Notes under the pieces: model-generated | What the model was told of the DNA's origin: nothing | Databases searched by the model: none | What the model saw: only the letters and a program-made list of their open reading frames with translations | In this document: positions 22,385-33,282 of the stretch, piece by piece | Layout: each line of letters opens with the position of its first letter | Position numbering within the stretch: position 1 is the stretch's first letter | Program-made: the position numbers and the translations under genes | Origin: Scleroderma bovista | Taxonomy: Eukaryota > Basidiomycota > Agaricomycetes > Boletales > Sclerodermataceae | Length of the DNA: 57,828 nucleotides | Direction: 5' to 3' | NCBI GenBank assembly: GCA_037178675.1 | Contig: JAYMGJ010000685.1 | Coordinates: 1-57,828 of the forward strand

Positions 22385-23742
22385 GTGGTCATGTTGTCTC
22401 TGCTTACTGCCATTACCACCATGTCTTTGTCTATATTCCATAATGAATTCTTGGATGACAATCTGAATGATCACCCAGAGGAACCAGGCAATGAAACAGC
22501 TACAATAGGTGTCTCTGGCAGTGACCCTGATTGCCACAGTGATGCAACCTGCCAGCAACCACTATCCCAAAGAAAAGAGGCTGACCATCAAAGAAAGCTG
22601 AGCCAGCAGCTCCTGAATGTTTGTGATAACATCATTACAGCAGTAACCTGATTACAATGTGCAGTAGCCGGTGTAGTAGAGCCACCAAAGTCAGCAAGCA
22701 TCATTTACTATCTCTCCATCTTCTCGAAAGCTGAGATGAAGAAGAGCCCAAAGCAGTGAAAGGCCAGTGGGATACAGTCAAGGCACAGTTGCTGGAGAAG
22801 GTCTCCCAAACTCTTTGTCCCCAACTTATCAGTTTCAATGACTATGACTTCACTTGGAGTGTACCATGCTATCAATCATTACAAATGCAGCTATGAACTA
22901 ATGAAGACTACCAATTGCTTATCACACATGCATTAAAGCCCAAGGAACCTGCAGCTAATCTCAAGATTGAGACATGGCCAGCCAAGGTGAGTGGATTCAT
23001 GCTATACACTGGGATATGTGCATGACAATCACATATAGAAGGCAAAAACAAAGGCAGATGAAGACTCTGAGGCCAAGAATAACACATCTGATAATGCATC
23101 TGACTCAGACAAGGGGAGTGACTCCAGCAGTGGCACGAAACACACAAAGAAGAAGTCCAAGGTAAGACAATCCATTATGAACTCAAAGTACTGACATTGC
23201 ACATATACTAGAAGAAAGCCAAGGGCAGAAAGGAATTTACTTGATGCTACTAGCAATGTGGCCCTGAGTTCACTGACCTCAAGAAACTACTCAATCACCA
23301 CAAGTTCAATGATTTTCAGATTGGCTGGGCCAGTGAGCATTCACCTCTTCTTCAGCAATGCATTGCTAATACTCAAGCAGCATCTGCACCAGCTGCACCA
23401 GCAGGTGTTCCAATTATCAATTTCAATGTGCCACAAGAAGTATTGACCATTTTTCACCCTCCAGCTGCCGTCAATCCACCATCTACACAGTCTGTTTCCA
23501 TAGCTGAAAATGACCTTCTACTCTCTGTGTCTGCTGTTCCCAGACAATCTCTCTCACTTGACAACTTCTGCAAGGCCTATTCTCTCAGCAGCAACATTCA
23601 CCAGAAGTTAGATGACAACAGCTATACAGGCTCAAACACCATTAGCTACATATGTGTTTCTGAACTCAAGGAAATGGGATTCAAGTATGGTGGGATTGCA
23701 GTGATGAAAGATGCAGTCAGGCAGTGGATTGCAAAAGACTAG
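22385..23742 (+). pseudogene. Hypothetical protein with SAM-like C-terminus
   Basis: Pieces in order on the plus strand: an acidic N-terminal part (MSLSIFHNEFLDDNLNDHPEE), a conserved block with FNDYDFTWSVPCYQSLQMQL (about 22835-22895), a Lys/Ser-rich low-complexity linker (23040-23160), and a C-terminal domain (SLDNFCKAYSLSSNIHQKL ... ELKEMGFKYGGIAVMKDAV) that resembles a sterile alpha motif: short helices ending in the ELxxMGF turn. This architecture recurs in agaricomycete repeat-associated proteins whose role I do not know. Stops (for example within MQLxTNED and after SPKQ) and frame changes make it a pseudogene; the last 240 bp are still open. Confidence 0.5.
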
Positions 23743-23829
23743 CTAGCACATACAGTTGTACTGTAATACATAATGGCAGTATTTGTAGCAACTTGAGTGG
23801 CATGAATGAGAATTGGGTACAATCATCAT

Positions 23830-24807
23830 CAAAAGCATCCTCCATGCACAAAATAACTTGCAGCATTTATTGAGGTAATGATACTCATAGCTGTGTACAT
23901 ATCATAAATAATACCATCACCTACAGTCATGACATCTTCATTATGGCAGATGAATGCCTTGATCTGTGAAAACACTTCTTTAATGGGGTTCAAATCAGGT
24001 GAATATGGTGGCAGGTACTCAAGATGAACACCTGTGATTGGATGAGCACAACATTAGCCACTACTAAGTTCCACTTTCCAGCATTTCAGATGAGTTCCTC
24101 CACCTCTTTGTGGTGGTGGATGCGAGCATTGTCCATAACCAGTATAGAAAGTGGCCCTGGGTATGGTGAACACAATGGCAGCTAGTAAAGAAATGTCCAT
24201 GAGTGCACGTATCAAAGATCAATGATAATGACTTACCACATTGTGCTCAATGAAATGGGCAAACTTTGCAGCAGTGAAAAAGCCCTCAATAACATTGGAT
24301 GCCACCATCCCATCCAAAGTAAGCAGGCTGACAGCAGAAAGATGATGCCCATGAACTGTACACACACCCCTTTAGCTGAGCAACCATTCCATCTGAACAT
24401 TGTCCTTTCATCCTTGGAAGTTTCATCAATGAACCCAATTTCTTCTGCAGCATACTGAGACATCCATCTGATGAACTTGGCATGTTTATCCTTGTCTTGT
24501 TCCTTGCACTGCAAGCATTTCTCAATGTTTCATGATAAAACATTGTAAACTCATTGCATTCAAAAGGGTCTGTCATTGATATTGGAATAAGTTCAATGCC
24601 AAAATCTTGCAAGAAGGCTGCCAACTGGTTGAGTGAAGACACCACAACACTTCTTGAATTTCTCCTCAAAGAATTACTCAAAACTGGTGATGGAAACTTT
24701 AAGAGATTAATATGGACAGTGGCTGCATCATTGTTCTTGATCAAACACAAAATCACCAAGAAGGGGGAAAGATGCAGATGCATGTGAGCATAGATTTCAG
24801 TTGGCAA
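23830..24807 (-). pseudogene. IS630/Tc1-like DDE transposase
   Basis: The minus strand carries the catalytic landmarks of a Tc1/mariner-type enzyme of the kind common in basidiomycetes: FIDETSKDERT (first Asp, about 24425), LVMDNARIHHHKE (second Asp, about 24140) and [22 protein letters not shown] (third acidic residue, about 24000). An N-terminal helical part lies up to about 24807. The frame changes after GCSAKGV and the central domain is partly lost, so the enzyme is inactive. Confidence 0.75.
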
Positions 24808-24889
24808 GTCAGATCTAAGTGAATCATCTGGTTCACCACTAACAAATACTACAACTGAAGAGGCAGTATGAAGTAGTTCTTAATCTCAA

Positions 24890-25450
24890 GGACACATCAG
24901 AGTTTACATACTCTGATAAGGATGGTGCTGGGGTCATGCAATGTACCTGCAGTGGTTTGGTCATGGTTGGGGTTGCAGTCATAGCTACCATTACCTGAGC
25001 CAAGTCATGAAGATGATTGTGCTTCTGCACATAGTGTGCCTCATCCATGATAAACACTCCATAACTGTGACCAAATATGGTGAAGGGAGATATATATATG
25101 TATAAAAAACTATTTTGGATTGTTTGTCCAGCTTGAGACTTTTGGGGAAAGTTTTCACTGCATCATCATGGACTACCTACAAATAGCTCATGTTAGGAAA
25201 AGGTTTTTAGAGATAAATATGACTCACAGAGTAAGTGGCCAGTAGAATCTTCTGCAGGCTGGGTTGCCAACTCTTTGAAAATCAATCTGTCCACATGTTT
25301 TTCCAGCTGTCCAAGTGGCCAATATAGGAAAGGACATCAAAAGTGGCATGCATTAGGAAACACTTTATTTCCCTCTCCCACTGCTCCTTCAGATTTACAG
25401 GATAGAGAATGATATGTGGAACCTGCAGATTGTTTCCACTCAGTATTTGG
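24890..25450 (-). pseudogene. SNF2-like helicase fragment
   Basis: Read on the minus strand: ILYPVNLKEQWEREIKCFL (the LxQW motif Ia region), KILLATYS, an intron-like gap, then VFIMDEAHYVQKHN (motif II DEAH) and VMVAMTATPTMTKPL (motif III). This order is that of SNF2-family ATPases. A TGA interrupts it after NMWTD and neither motif I nor the C-terminal helicase lobe is present. It lies directly beside the IS630-like remnant on the same strand, probably by chance. Confidence 0.6.
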
Positions 25451-26099
25451 GAACTGGTGGCCCTTTATGGCTTTGCATCAGAAAATCCATCATCAGTAGT
25501 ATTTGTCTCTGAGAATGAACCAAAATATCTGGGGAACTTTCTCTTTGTTGTAAAGCATTAGTGGTAGTACACCATGCATGCAATGAAACCCACTGCTTGC
25601 AGCAGCTTTTTAAGACCTATGCATCCATCAGCAGCACTTGTTTACCTCAGAATGCCTGCTTCAGTATCCAAAAGATTCCCACTAGTTGGTGCCAGTGTGG
25701 TTTTAGATGCTGTCTACATGATTCAGGTGTTAGTTTGGGTGATTTCCACCTCTTATTATGATTCATTCCTTACTATCATGATCTACCTTACTCACCACCA
25801 ACTTGTTTCAGCTTCATAGCTGCACTGTAGTGCTAGATGTGCTTTTGACTTCTGTAATCATTCTGTTCTGCCATCATGTCATGGATCCTGATACTATAAA
25901 GGATCTACATATATATCATGGGACAACTGAAGGGTGTAAAAAGCTTTGTTGACTATGAAGAGTTTCAGGATCTCAATTGGGAGATTAATTGAGCAACACA
26001 GATGAACTCCAAGACCATACATATAAAACTAGAGCACAAAGTTCTGTAAGTCAAGTTGCCACTGGCATGAAGAGACCTGGATGATGAAAATGTATGAGC
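25451..26099. other. Spacer with partial MITE-M copy
   Basis: No gene seen. About 25728-25860 matches MITE-M (TTAGTTTGGGTGATTTCCACC ... CACCAACTTGTTTCAGCTTC). The remainder is unassigned AT-rich DNA. Confidence 0.5.
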
Positions 26100-26106
26100 A
26101 ATTCAC

Positions 26107-27213
26107 CACTTCAGTCGCCCCCCATTTAGGACCTATTAGGGCTATATATTTCTACAGATGTATATACCTATAAGGTCTCATGGGGTAGGTGATTCTGAAG
26201 TCTGGTGATTCTCCAGCTGTTTCAACAGCAGGCTGGGAATTCCCAGAGGAATGACTAAGGTCCAAATGAGACTTTCACCAGCCAAAATACACCTATTGCT
26301 GACCTATAAAATACCATTTTCACCAGGAAAAAATAGACTTTAATCTGGGTAATGGAGCACTTTAACCAGACAAAAATAGACCTTAATCTGGGGAATGGGG
26401 CACTTTCACCAGGCAAAATAGACTTTAATCTGGAGTATGGGGCACTTTCATCACGTGAAAGTATATTACACTTTTTTGTACACTTTTACTACACTTTTTT
26501 GATATGCTTTCACTACACACAACTAATCAATACTTCACATTTTTGGTAATCAACATTCCATAACATTAGCTAATCAGTACTACCCCTTCTGGTAATCAAT
26601 ATAATGCCACCAATATAGATAGGGGCTATTTGCATATGTTATTTTTACCCTTTGAGGTCTTACTAAAGATTGTAGCTAATCATTAGTGGGATCCAACCAT
26701 GGTCTTACATGAGCAATTAATTAAAAATCACATGCAAAAAGTTTTTTATAACCCCCAACTCATGTTGGTGATTCATCAGACCTTCATAATGGTTTACAAC
26801 CTTTCTGACAATTTGCCAGCCCCTCATGGTGATTCACCAGACCTCCATGTGACTTTCCAGACCTTCATGGCAGTTCACCAGACCACCCTGGTGATTTACC
26901 AGCCTCCCATGATGATTCACCAGACATTCATGGTGGTTCACCAGACTGCCCTGGTGAAAGTGCTCCATTACCTACATTAAGGTCTATTTTCACCTGGTGA
27001 AAATGGTATTTTATAGGTCAGCAATAGGTGTATTTTGGCTGGTGAAAGTCTCATTTGGACCTTAGTCATTCCTCTGGGAATTCCCAGCCTGCTGTTGAAA
27101 CAGCTGGAGAATCACCAGACTTCAGAATCACCTGCCCCATGAGACCTTATAGGCATATACATCTGTCAAAATATATAGACCTAATAGGTCCTAAATGGGA
27201 GGTGACTGAAGTG
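26107..27213. mobile_element. T1: long-TIR non-autonomous element
   Basis: Ends CACTTCAGTCGCC and GGTGACTGAAGTG open inverted repeats of about 240 bp (26107-26350 against 27213-26960). Flanks are AATTCAC on both sides (26100-26106, 27214-27220), a 7-bp or, with one mismatch, 8-bp duplication. The interior holds two arrays: 40-60 bp units with CTTTCACCAG (26270-26460) and roughly 21-bp units with CATGGTGATTCACCAGACC (26765-26960). The central part around 26510-26755 also occurs in T2 (50130-50390). There is no coding capacity. Confidence 0.8.
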
Positions 27214-27799
27214 AATTCACTGCCCATGTGGTTTGGCAATACAGCTAAGAGGTGGCATCTTCCAGTATCCTCAATAAAAACAAGTTTATTTATATTGGCT
27301 GATTTCTCTTGGAACACTGGATGTGTGCCTACATAACATATCTTTCAACAAAGGTCAACTCCACTCTGCCTTCATTGACTGTGATCAACAAATCTGTAAT
27401 CAAGCAGAATTCCAATCTACTCAAAACTAATCATATTTCCATCACAGAAAACCTGTTCCAAGATAATTGAGAGATGATGGACACCTCTAACACTGAATAA
27501 CAATGAAATCCACCTGCCATCCCAACTATTGATATTGAGTGTTTGTGCACCTCTTATTATCTTATGTGTCATTTTTTTAGTGAATACTTCAGCTGTTTCC
27601 TTTCAAGGTTGATCAGGTGATTTGTGTCTTTTGTGTTACACTGTTTTCCTTTGTTTGCTTTGTTTGTATAGTTGAAATTTTATGCTCAGAAACTTTTCTC
27701 TTCAGTCTCTGACACTGCACACAATGTCTATACTATATAGTTTTATTAGTTTTGGGCAGCATGCTTATCCTTTTGCCCATGCACATAGGTAGTACATGT
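27214..27799. repeat. Repeat N copy, otherwise no gene
   Basis: 27538-27720 is the inverted counterpart of 30641-30835 (GTTTGTGCACCTCTTATTATC ... CTCTTCAGTCTCTGACACTG). The ends CAGTGTC...GACACTG suggest a small MITE-like element. The rest is unassigned. Confidence 0.5.
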
Positions 27800-28130
27800 T
27801 AGTTTTGGTGATTTCCACCTCTTTTTATGACTCTATTTCTTAATGTCAGGTCTACTCTACTTACTACCAACTTGTTACAGCTTCATAGCTGCATTATAAT
27901 GCTAGATGTGCCCTTTACTGTTTCCTTCACTTGTTGTTTACATTTGTTTACCAAGAAGTGCACATACTATGTAGAGTCTGATGTTTCTACTGTTCAGTTA
28001 CTCACACAAGACTCTAGATGCTGCATACCTTTCCACAACCTTCTATATCATAAGTTACTCACACTGGACTCCAGTCTAGATCTTATTTGAGCAGCTCAGC
28101 AGCACTTTGTGCTCTTCCAGCAAGTTTTGG
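27800..28130. repeat. MITE-M copy 2 with its flanking segment
   Basis: Matches the complement of 34936-35224, followed by the segment GAGCAGCTCAGCAGCACTTTGTGC that also flanks MITE-M at 33250-33282. Confidence 0.6.
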
Positions 28131-28159
28131 CTTGAATAGATACTGCATCTTCTAACACA

Positions 28160-29269
28160 ATCCAATCTCCCCATGACTTTGTTTCAACTTCCTGGTTCAC
28201 ATCCTTCCATGTGGTAAATGATGGTGCAGGTGAAGGCTCACTACCCCTCTTGAGTGGTTGCATCAATGGTAAGGGTAATGGTTGGACCAGAAAATTGATC
28301 AATTGATCAAGCAAAAATTCAAGATCACCAATAGTCTCCCTCAGCAGTAGGGATGACTTTTAGCAGATGTTTGATAATATAGGAGAGTTGGTAGCACTCT
28401 GTAAACACCAGTAGTAATGTTATCTTTGGCCTGACCCATGTGCTTGTCAAAGGAGTGATTGAGGTATCATTCATTGATGCTGTATGCATACTTTACTCAT
28501 TAAATTCTGTTGCAGTTACCACACTTCTCCATCAATCCCACTTTCTCATGTGGTGTAATACCTTGTCCCATTGACAACCACTGAGGATATCTTGCTTGTG
28601 GTTGGACATGACACCCTTCCCATCACTCCCCTCATTTCATACATATGGCACAACCTTTATAGCTCTCATACCTCTTTGCTCTGTGAATTTTCACTGACTT
28701 AATAATGCTGTAATGTCCATTGTAAATGAATAATAGTAATATATTGATGATAAAGTTCCTACCAGAATACTGATTGTATGAAAACCTTCTGTAAACTGGA
28801 CCAATTGCAATATTGTTGATGAGACACTAAGAAGGAGTAATAAGTTGTGGTCTGAGATGGCCACAGTACCCCTTAAATTATGGTGTTACCTTTGCATAAT
28901 CTTCATTTGCCACAAGCCTGCTATTTCTAAATTCAGCAAGCAATGATACCATGTTAATGAGCTGGGCATGGAGCGATCCTGAATTAGGTATAGTTAGTCA
29001 ATTATTAGACAATGTCAACAAATACCAGGCTTACCAGACATGTGTATGTGTTCATAAGTTGACTCCTCCACACCAGTGAGGGCCAGACACTTTATCTCAA
29101 CATCAATCTCAGTGACATAAATGAAACAAGCAGTACTCTCAGTGGCATACCACCATAGGTCAAAAATGATTGCATTGCTACATTTTGTATACAATACTTG
29201 CAATTGGATCTCATTCTGCAGATTACAAATGTTTGTATATAAACCTACTGAAATATGATAGGCAAACAC
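28160..29269 (-). pseudogene. Unrecognised gene remnant
   Basis: Minus-strand stretches look coding but broken: CFIYVTEIDVEIKCLALTGVEE (about 29130-29060), LINMVSLLAEFRNSRLVANEDYAK (about 28965-28890), and SSLLLRETIGDLEFLLDQLINFLVQP (about 28355-28275). Gaps between them have GT-AG-like edges. I do not recognise the family, and it may be two unrelated remnants. CpG is nearly absent. Confidence 0.3.
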
Positions 29270-29990
29270 AGCAAGAGGGGGAGTTGTGAGTCAAGCATAG
29301 CAAAAAAGGAGGTGAGATTCAGGTGCAGTGAAAAAGGAGGCATGGGTCAGGCACAGTGAGAAGGGCAGATGTGGGTCAGGACCAAGGGTGTGTGAGATGA
29401 CCCTAGGTGAAAACACCAAGGACCCAACTATATACTGGAACTTTTGAGAGGATAGGAGTTGAGATGCTAGGGCAAAGACCCAAGATGAGCTCAAATGGAG
29501 AGCCTCTGGGTGCTGGATTGCACTGTATATATACTACTGTACATGAGGGCTACACAAAGCTACCCATGAGGCTACATACTGTGCAAAGCTATGCTAGTAA
29601 TGTTATAGTGAAGCTAAGGCTATGCAGAATGACATCAAGGGAGGCAGCATGTACAGCATGAGGCACAGGTCTAGACTAGGTAGATAAGATACAGCTGTAC
29701 ACTAAGATAAGATAAGATAAGATAAAAAGTTGGTCCATTACAGTATGAGTGGGACACAGCAAAAGGAGAGGCATGGGTGGGATGCAGTAAAAGGAGACAT
29801 GTGAGTCAGGGGGAGGTGTGAGTTGGACCTAGCAAAAAGGGGAGGCATGGGTCAGATGTAGTGAAAGGAGCAGCATGAGTTGGGCCCAGTGAGAAGGGGA
29901 GATGTGAGTTGGGCCCAGTAAAAGGGGAGGTGTGAGTTGGACCCAGAGAAAGGGGAGTGTCTGGGGTCAATATCTCATGCTGGACTCTAT
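29270..29990 (-). repeat. Minisatellite, about 30-bp units, split by LTR-F
   Basis: Purine-rich units like GTGAGTTGGGCCCAGTGAGA occupy 29275-29392 and 29743-29970. The minus-strand translation repeats a LGPTHTSPFxxxPxxPFSL pattern fused to the end of the copia integrase frame. A solo LTR-F sits inside the array. Confidence 0.65.
29393..29742 (-). mobile_element. Solo LTR-F
   Basis: Runs TGAGATGACC to GGTCCATTACA, with the R motif TGAGCTCAAAT at about 29484 and a TATATATAC box. Flanks GTGTG (29388-29392) and GTATG (29743-29747) form a 5-bp duplication with one transition. Confidence 0.75.
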
Positions 29991-30512
29991 CCATCTGGAG
30001 TTCTGTTAAGAATATAGTTTCAGTGAATTTTCCTCTATTATCACTTCTGAAGTACTTCAAAGCCTCTGGTGTGAAAGTTTTGTCCCTGAGTTCTTGCCAG
30101 GAATAGGTCTGGATATCTGACCTCCACTGCCTGTAGATATTTGGGGCTTCACTTTTGTGAGCTATGAAGTATACCCATAGGAAATAGGTGAAGTCATTGA
30201 CAATGACCATCCAGTACTTCTGGCCTTTCAGTGAAGCTGCAGTGATTGATCCTTCAATGTCAGTATGGACTATTTGAAAAGGCCAGGTGGTTTGAGAGCC
30301 TTCAGTCAGTTCAAAAGGGACTTCTACATTTTTGACACTGTGCATGGCTCACAGAACTCTGGTGTTCCAGTCAGAGAGTCAATCTCTGGGAGTTGTCCTT
30401 CTTGTACCATGTGCCAGATCCAATCAATGGAAATGTGGCCCATCTGCTGATGTAGCAGGTTTATATTTACCAGAGTGTTTGCTTTGTGTGACTGGTGTGA
30501 TATCTGTTTCAT
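29990..30512 (-). pseudogene. Copia-type integrase fragment
   Basis: On the minus strand a zinc-binding region (LHQQMGHISIDW ... EFCEPCTVSKM, an H-H-C-C arrangement) precedes the catalytic core with HTDIEGSI (first Asp) and FRSDNRGKFTE (second Asp). The third catalytic residue would follow the conserved TPxTPQQN block, but the sequence turns into the minisatellite at EILTPDTP, so the core is cut there. A frameshift near 30330 separates finger and core. The first-Asp motif in copia elements is usually HTD-x-x-GP; here it is HTDIEG. Confidence 0.8.
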
Positions 30513-30640
30513 AGAGGCTGCTCCTGTGCCACCCAGTCATGACCTGCTACTTCATTTGTTGGTTAGTCTGGTGCAGCTGCTTCTGTGAATGCTTGGACCC
30601 ATGCTTGTATTAACATAAGCCAAGAATCACTCTTGTGCCC

Positions 30641-30835
30641 AGTGTCAGAGACTGAAGAGAAGAGACACTGGGTATGAAAATATTAAGTTTACAAACAATG
30701 CAAACAGAGGATAACAAGGAAAAACAACAACCACAAGTCAGGTGACAAATCTTGAAAGGAAATAGCTGAAATAATCATTAAAAGTGCATCACATAAGATA
30801 ATAAGAGGTGCACAAACATTCAATATCAATAGCTT
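30641..30835. repeat. Repeat N, second copy
   Basis: Inverted match of 27538-27720; ends CCCAGTGTCAGAGACTGAAG and a facing GACACTGGG within the first 40 bp. Confidence 0.5.
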
Positions 30836-31434
30836 GGTGTCCAATCAGACACAATGCCTTTAGTGTCTGAGGTGATAACTCCATTGAAACTTTGTATCAC
30901 TTTTATCAAAGTAACTGAAATTATGTGCTTGCTTGAATATATCAGCTCTCCAAAACAAGTGATAAAAAGATTTAATCTCACCTTCCACTGTATCAATAAA
31001 GGTGTCAAGGAACTCTTACACACACAAGAACCAGGCAATCCCCACTGAGCATGTCTCAAAGGCAATCCAAAGGTGTTTTTTGGGTTTCTTGAATGAGAAA
31101 CTAGGGCATAGAACTTGCACCCACAATTCCATGGGCACCAGGGGTGTGGTCTCCTTGGCAGTGAAGATGGGTATACTGGTCCTCTCTTCTTCTGGTGCAA
31201 GTGATGGGTCCTCTCTCTCTAATTCAAAGTGGTCTGTGTCTTGCAGTAGCTGGTGTCTCTCTCCATCAGTGGCCTGGTCAGGTGTCCTTCAGGACAAAAA
31301 GTGTGAAATCTTCATTGATCCACTAAATCAGCATTACTCACATTCCCACCTCTTCAAACCTTTGAATGAAAAAGGACTGCAAGCATGCAATATCACTTTC
31401 CTTGGAAGCAAACTTGCACCTTATTCAAAGTCTT
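30836..31434. other. No firm gene
   Basis: Minus-strand stretches with HQLLQDTDHFELEREDPSLA and FTAKETTPLVPMELWVQ look like a piece of copia polyprotein between integrase and RT, but motifs are insufficient. No other feature is seen. Confidence 0.3.
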
Positions 31435-31806
31435 TGAGACAACCCTAAGGGACAAGCCCAAAGAACTATCATGCAGACTCTGAGAAGGGATAGAAGTTGA
31501 GTCTTAGAGCATAAACCCAAAGAGAGCTTGAATGGGGAGCCCCAGGGTGCTGGATTGACCAGTACATATATTACAGGGCATGCACTAGGCATGAGGTATA
31601 CATGAGACTACAGCATGTATGTAGATAGTGTTATGACATCAAGGGTGCTGGTATGGCTACTGCAACACATACATGAGGTAAGGGACTAGGCTACACACAA
31701 CATTCCAGGCTGTATACAAGTTGTGAACAGGCTATGAACCAAGGCTGATAAGTTAAGATACCATCTAATCACAGATTAGATAAGACAAAAGTGATGGTCT
31801 GTTACA
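31435..31806 (-). mobile_element. Solo LTR-F2 with perfect TSD
   Basis: 372 bp, TGAGACAACCC to GTCTGTTACA, flanked by GTCTT at 31430-31434 and 31807-31811. It follows the LTR-F plan (R motif GAGCTTGAATGGGGAG, box ACATATATT, end TAGATAAG...) but is clearly diverged, so I treat it as a subfamily. Inserted in front of MITE-M. Confidence 0.8.
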
Positions 31807-31827
31807 GTCTTGTGGTAAGTGGGTGTT

Positions 31828-31992
31828 AGTTTTGGTGATTGCACCCCTTCTTATGACTCTATTCCTTATTATCATGGTCTACCCTACTTACCATCAACTT
31901 GTTACAGCTTCATAGCTCCATTGTAGCATCAGATGTGCCTTTGACTTGTTTCCCTCACTTGTTGTTTGTTCAAGCCAAAACTTGCTGGAAGT
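31828..31992. repeat. MITE-M body, direct copy
   Basis: Matches the complement of 34936-35224 in part, then continues with CAAGCCAAAACTTGCTGGAAG, the segment that also follows MITE-M at 28110-28130 in complement. It is cut by LTR-H at GAAGT. With 34936-35224 it forms an inverted pair. Confidence 0.55.
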
Positions 31993-33244
31993 TGTCATAT
32001 CCATACTTTTCCCAGTCACAACTCTGGTCTAACCCTGGCCCGCCTGACCTCTCCTTAGGCATAGATGCAACTCTGGATCTAGTCCGGCCATCTCCAGCCT
32101 CATAGCTGCACTCCAGCTCAACTCCAGTCACTACGTCCATCTCCGCCTCAGGACTAAACCCCTGTCTTTCTACAGACAGATCCATGGTCTAACTCCTCCA
32201 TGTTGGACCTGTACCTACCATTAGTCGCTACTCTGGTTTCAGTCCAGCCACTCCCCTTGTCTGGTCTGCGACCTAGCCCAACTCCGGCTGGTACATCCAA
32301 CTCCAGCTCAGGTCTGCTCCTGTTCTGCTCCGCTTCCCCTAATAGGTCCACCAATGGCCTTGGACATTTCCATGTCCAACTCCGGACCTTCCTCCGGCTA
32401 CTCCACCCTTCCTCCAGCTGTACACTCCCTCCGCTCTTGCACTTCCTTCCGTTGTGCACTTCCTTCCGTTGTGCACTTCCTTCAGTCCTGGACATCGCTC
32501 CAGACTTAACATTAGTTAAGTCCACCTCCAACCCTTACTTGTCCTCTTCTGACCTAGTTCCCTTTACCTACTTGTCCCTGCATCTGCTCCGTCATCCCTG
32601 TAACATTAGTTCCTCATGTCTGCTCCCGCTCCAGATTATTTTCCTGTACCTGCTTTATTTTCCTGTCTGTTTCTGCTCCATCCCTTGTCCCAACTAAGGT
32701 GTTTACTTGTCACCATATATACTCACCTCTAGTCTTGTTACTATATAAACTACTATACTCCGGCCTAGTAGTTTCCTTAGATCAAATCTCAACTAAGATA
32801 CTCCTCACTCTGTACTACCCACTATGCTCTCCTAATCCATCTGTTCACCTGCACTCCTGAACTCCGGCCAACTCCAGCCTCCGTCCTATCTTGTCCCCTT
32901 GGTCCTATGTCTGATCCTAGCAAGTCTCCTACTCACATGAGGGCAAAAGCCACCTCTGTCCCAAACTCGACGCTAGACCTCTCAGGACTTATCCCATCTC
33001 TGGGATGTCCTTCGCTCCGGACAAGCTGTGCTCAACTCCAGACCACTTTCCTGCGGTCTGGACTTACTCCACAAAAATCTGAACTTACTCCATGTGCTTC
33101 TCTAGTGCCCGGACTTTGTTTGTTTGACCTGGACTTGACTCTCTGCACTAACTAGCACCTACTAGTGTCTGGACTTACCTCCTCATTAGTTCCCTGCACC
33201 CCTGGACCTCCTAGTAAGATCATTGAGGAGAACTGATCCTGATA
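31993..33244 (+). mobile_element. LTR-H, full copy with perfect TSD
   Basis: 1252 bp from TGTCATATCCATAC to AACTGATCCTGATA, flanked by GAAGT at 31988-31992 and 33245-33249. Pyrimidine-rich, with a TATATAAACTAC-like box near 32740. Open frames within it (for example 32200-32697) are compositional and not supported as genes. It interrupts the MITE-M flanking segment. Confidence 0.85.
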
Positions 33245-33282
33245 GAAGTGCACAAAGTGCTGCTGAGCTGCTCAGGTAAGGT

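Noticed and set aside
32154..32697. ORFs of 125 and 165 codons on both strands in LTR-H
   Set aside because: Pyrimidine-rich LTR sequence with TSD-defined ends; the composition explains the open frames and copy 1 does not preserve them.
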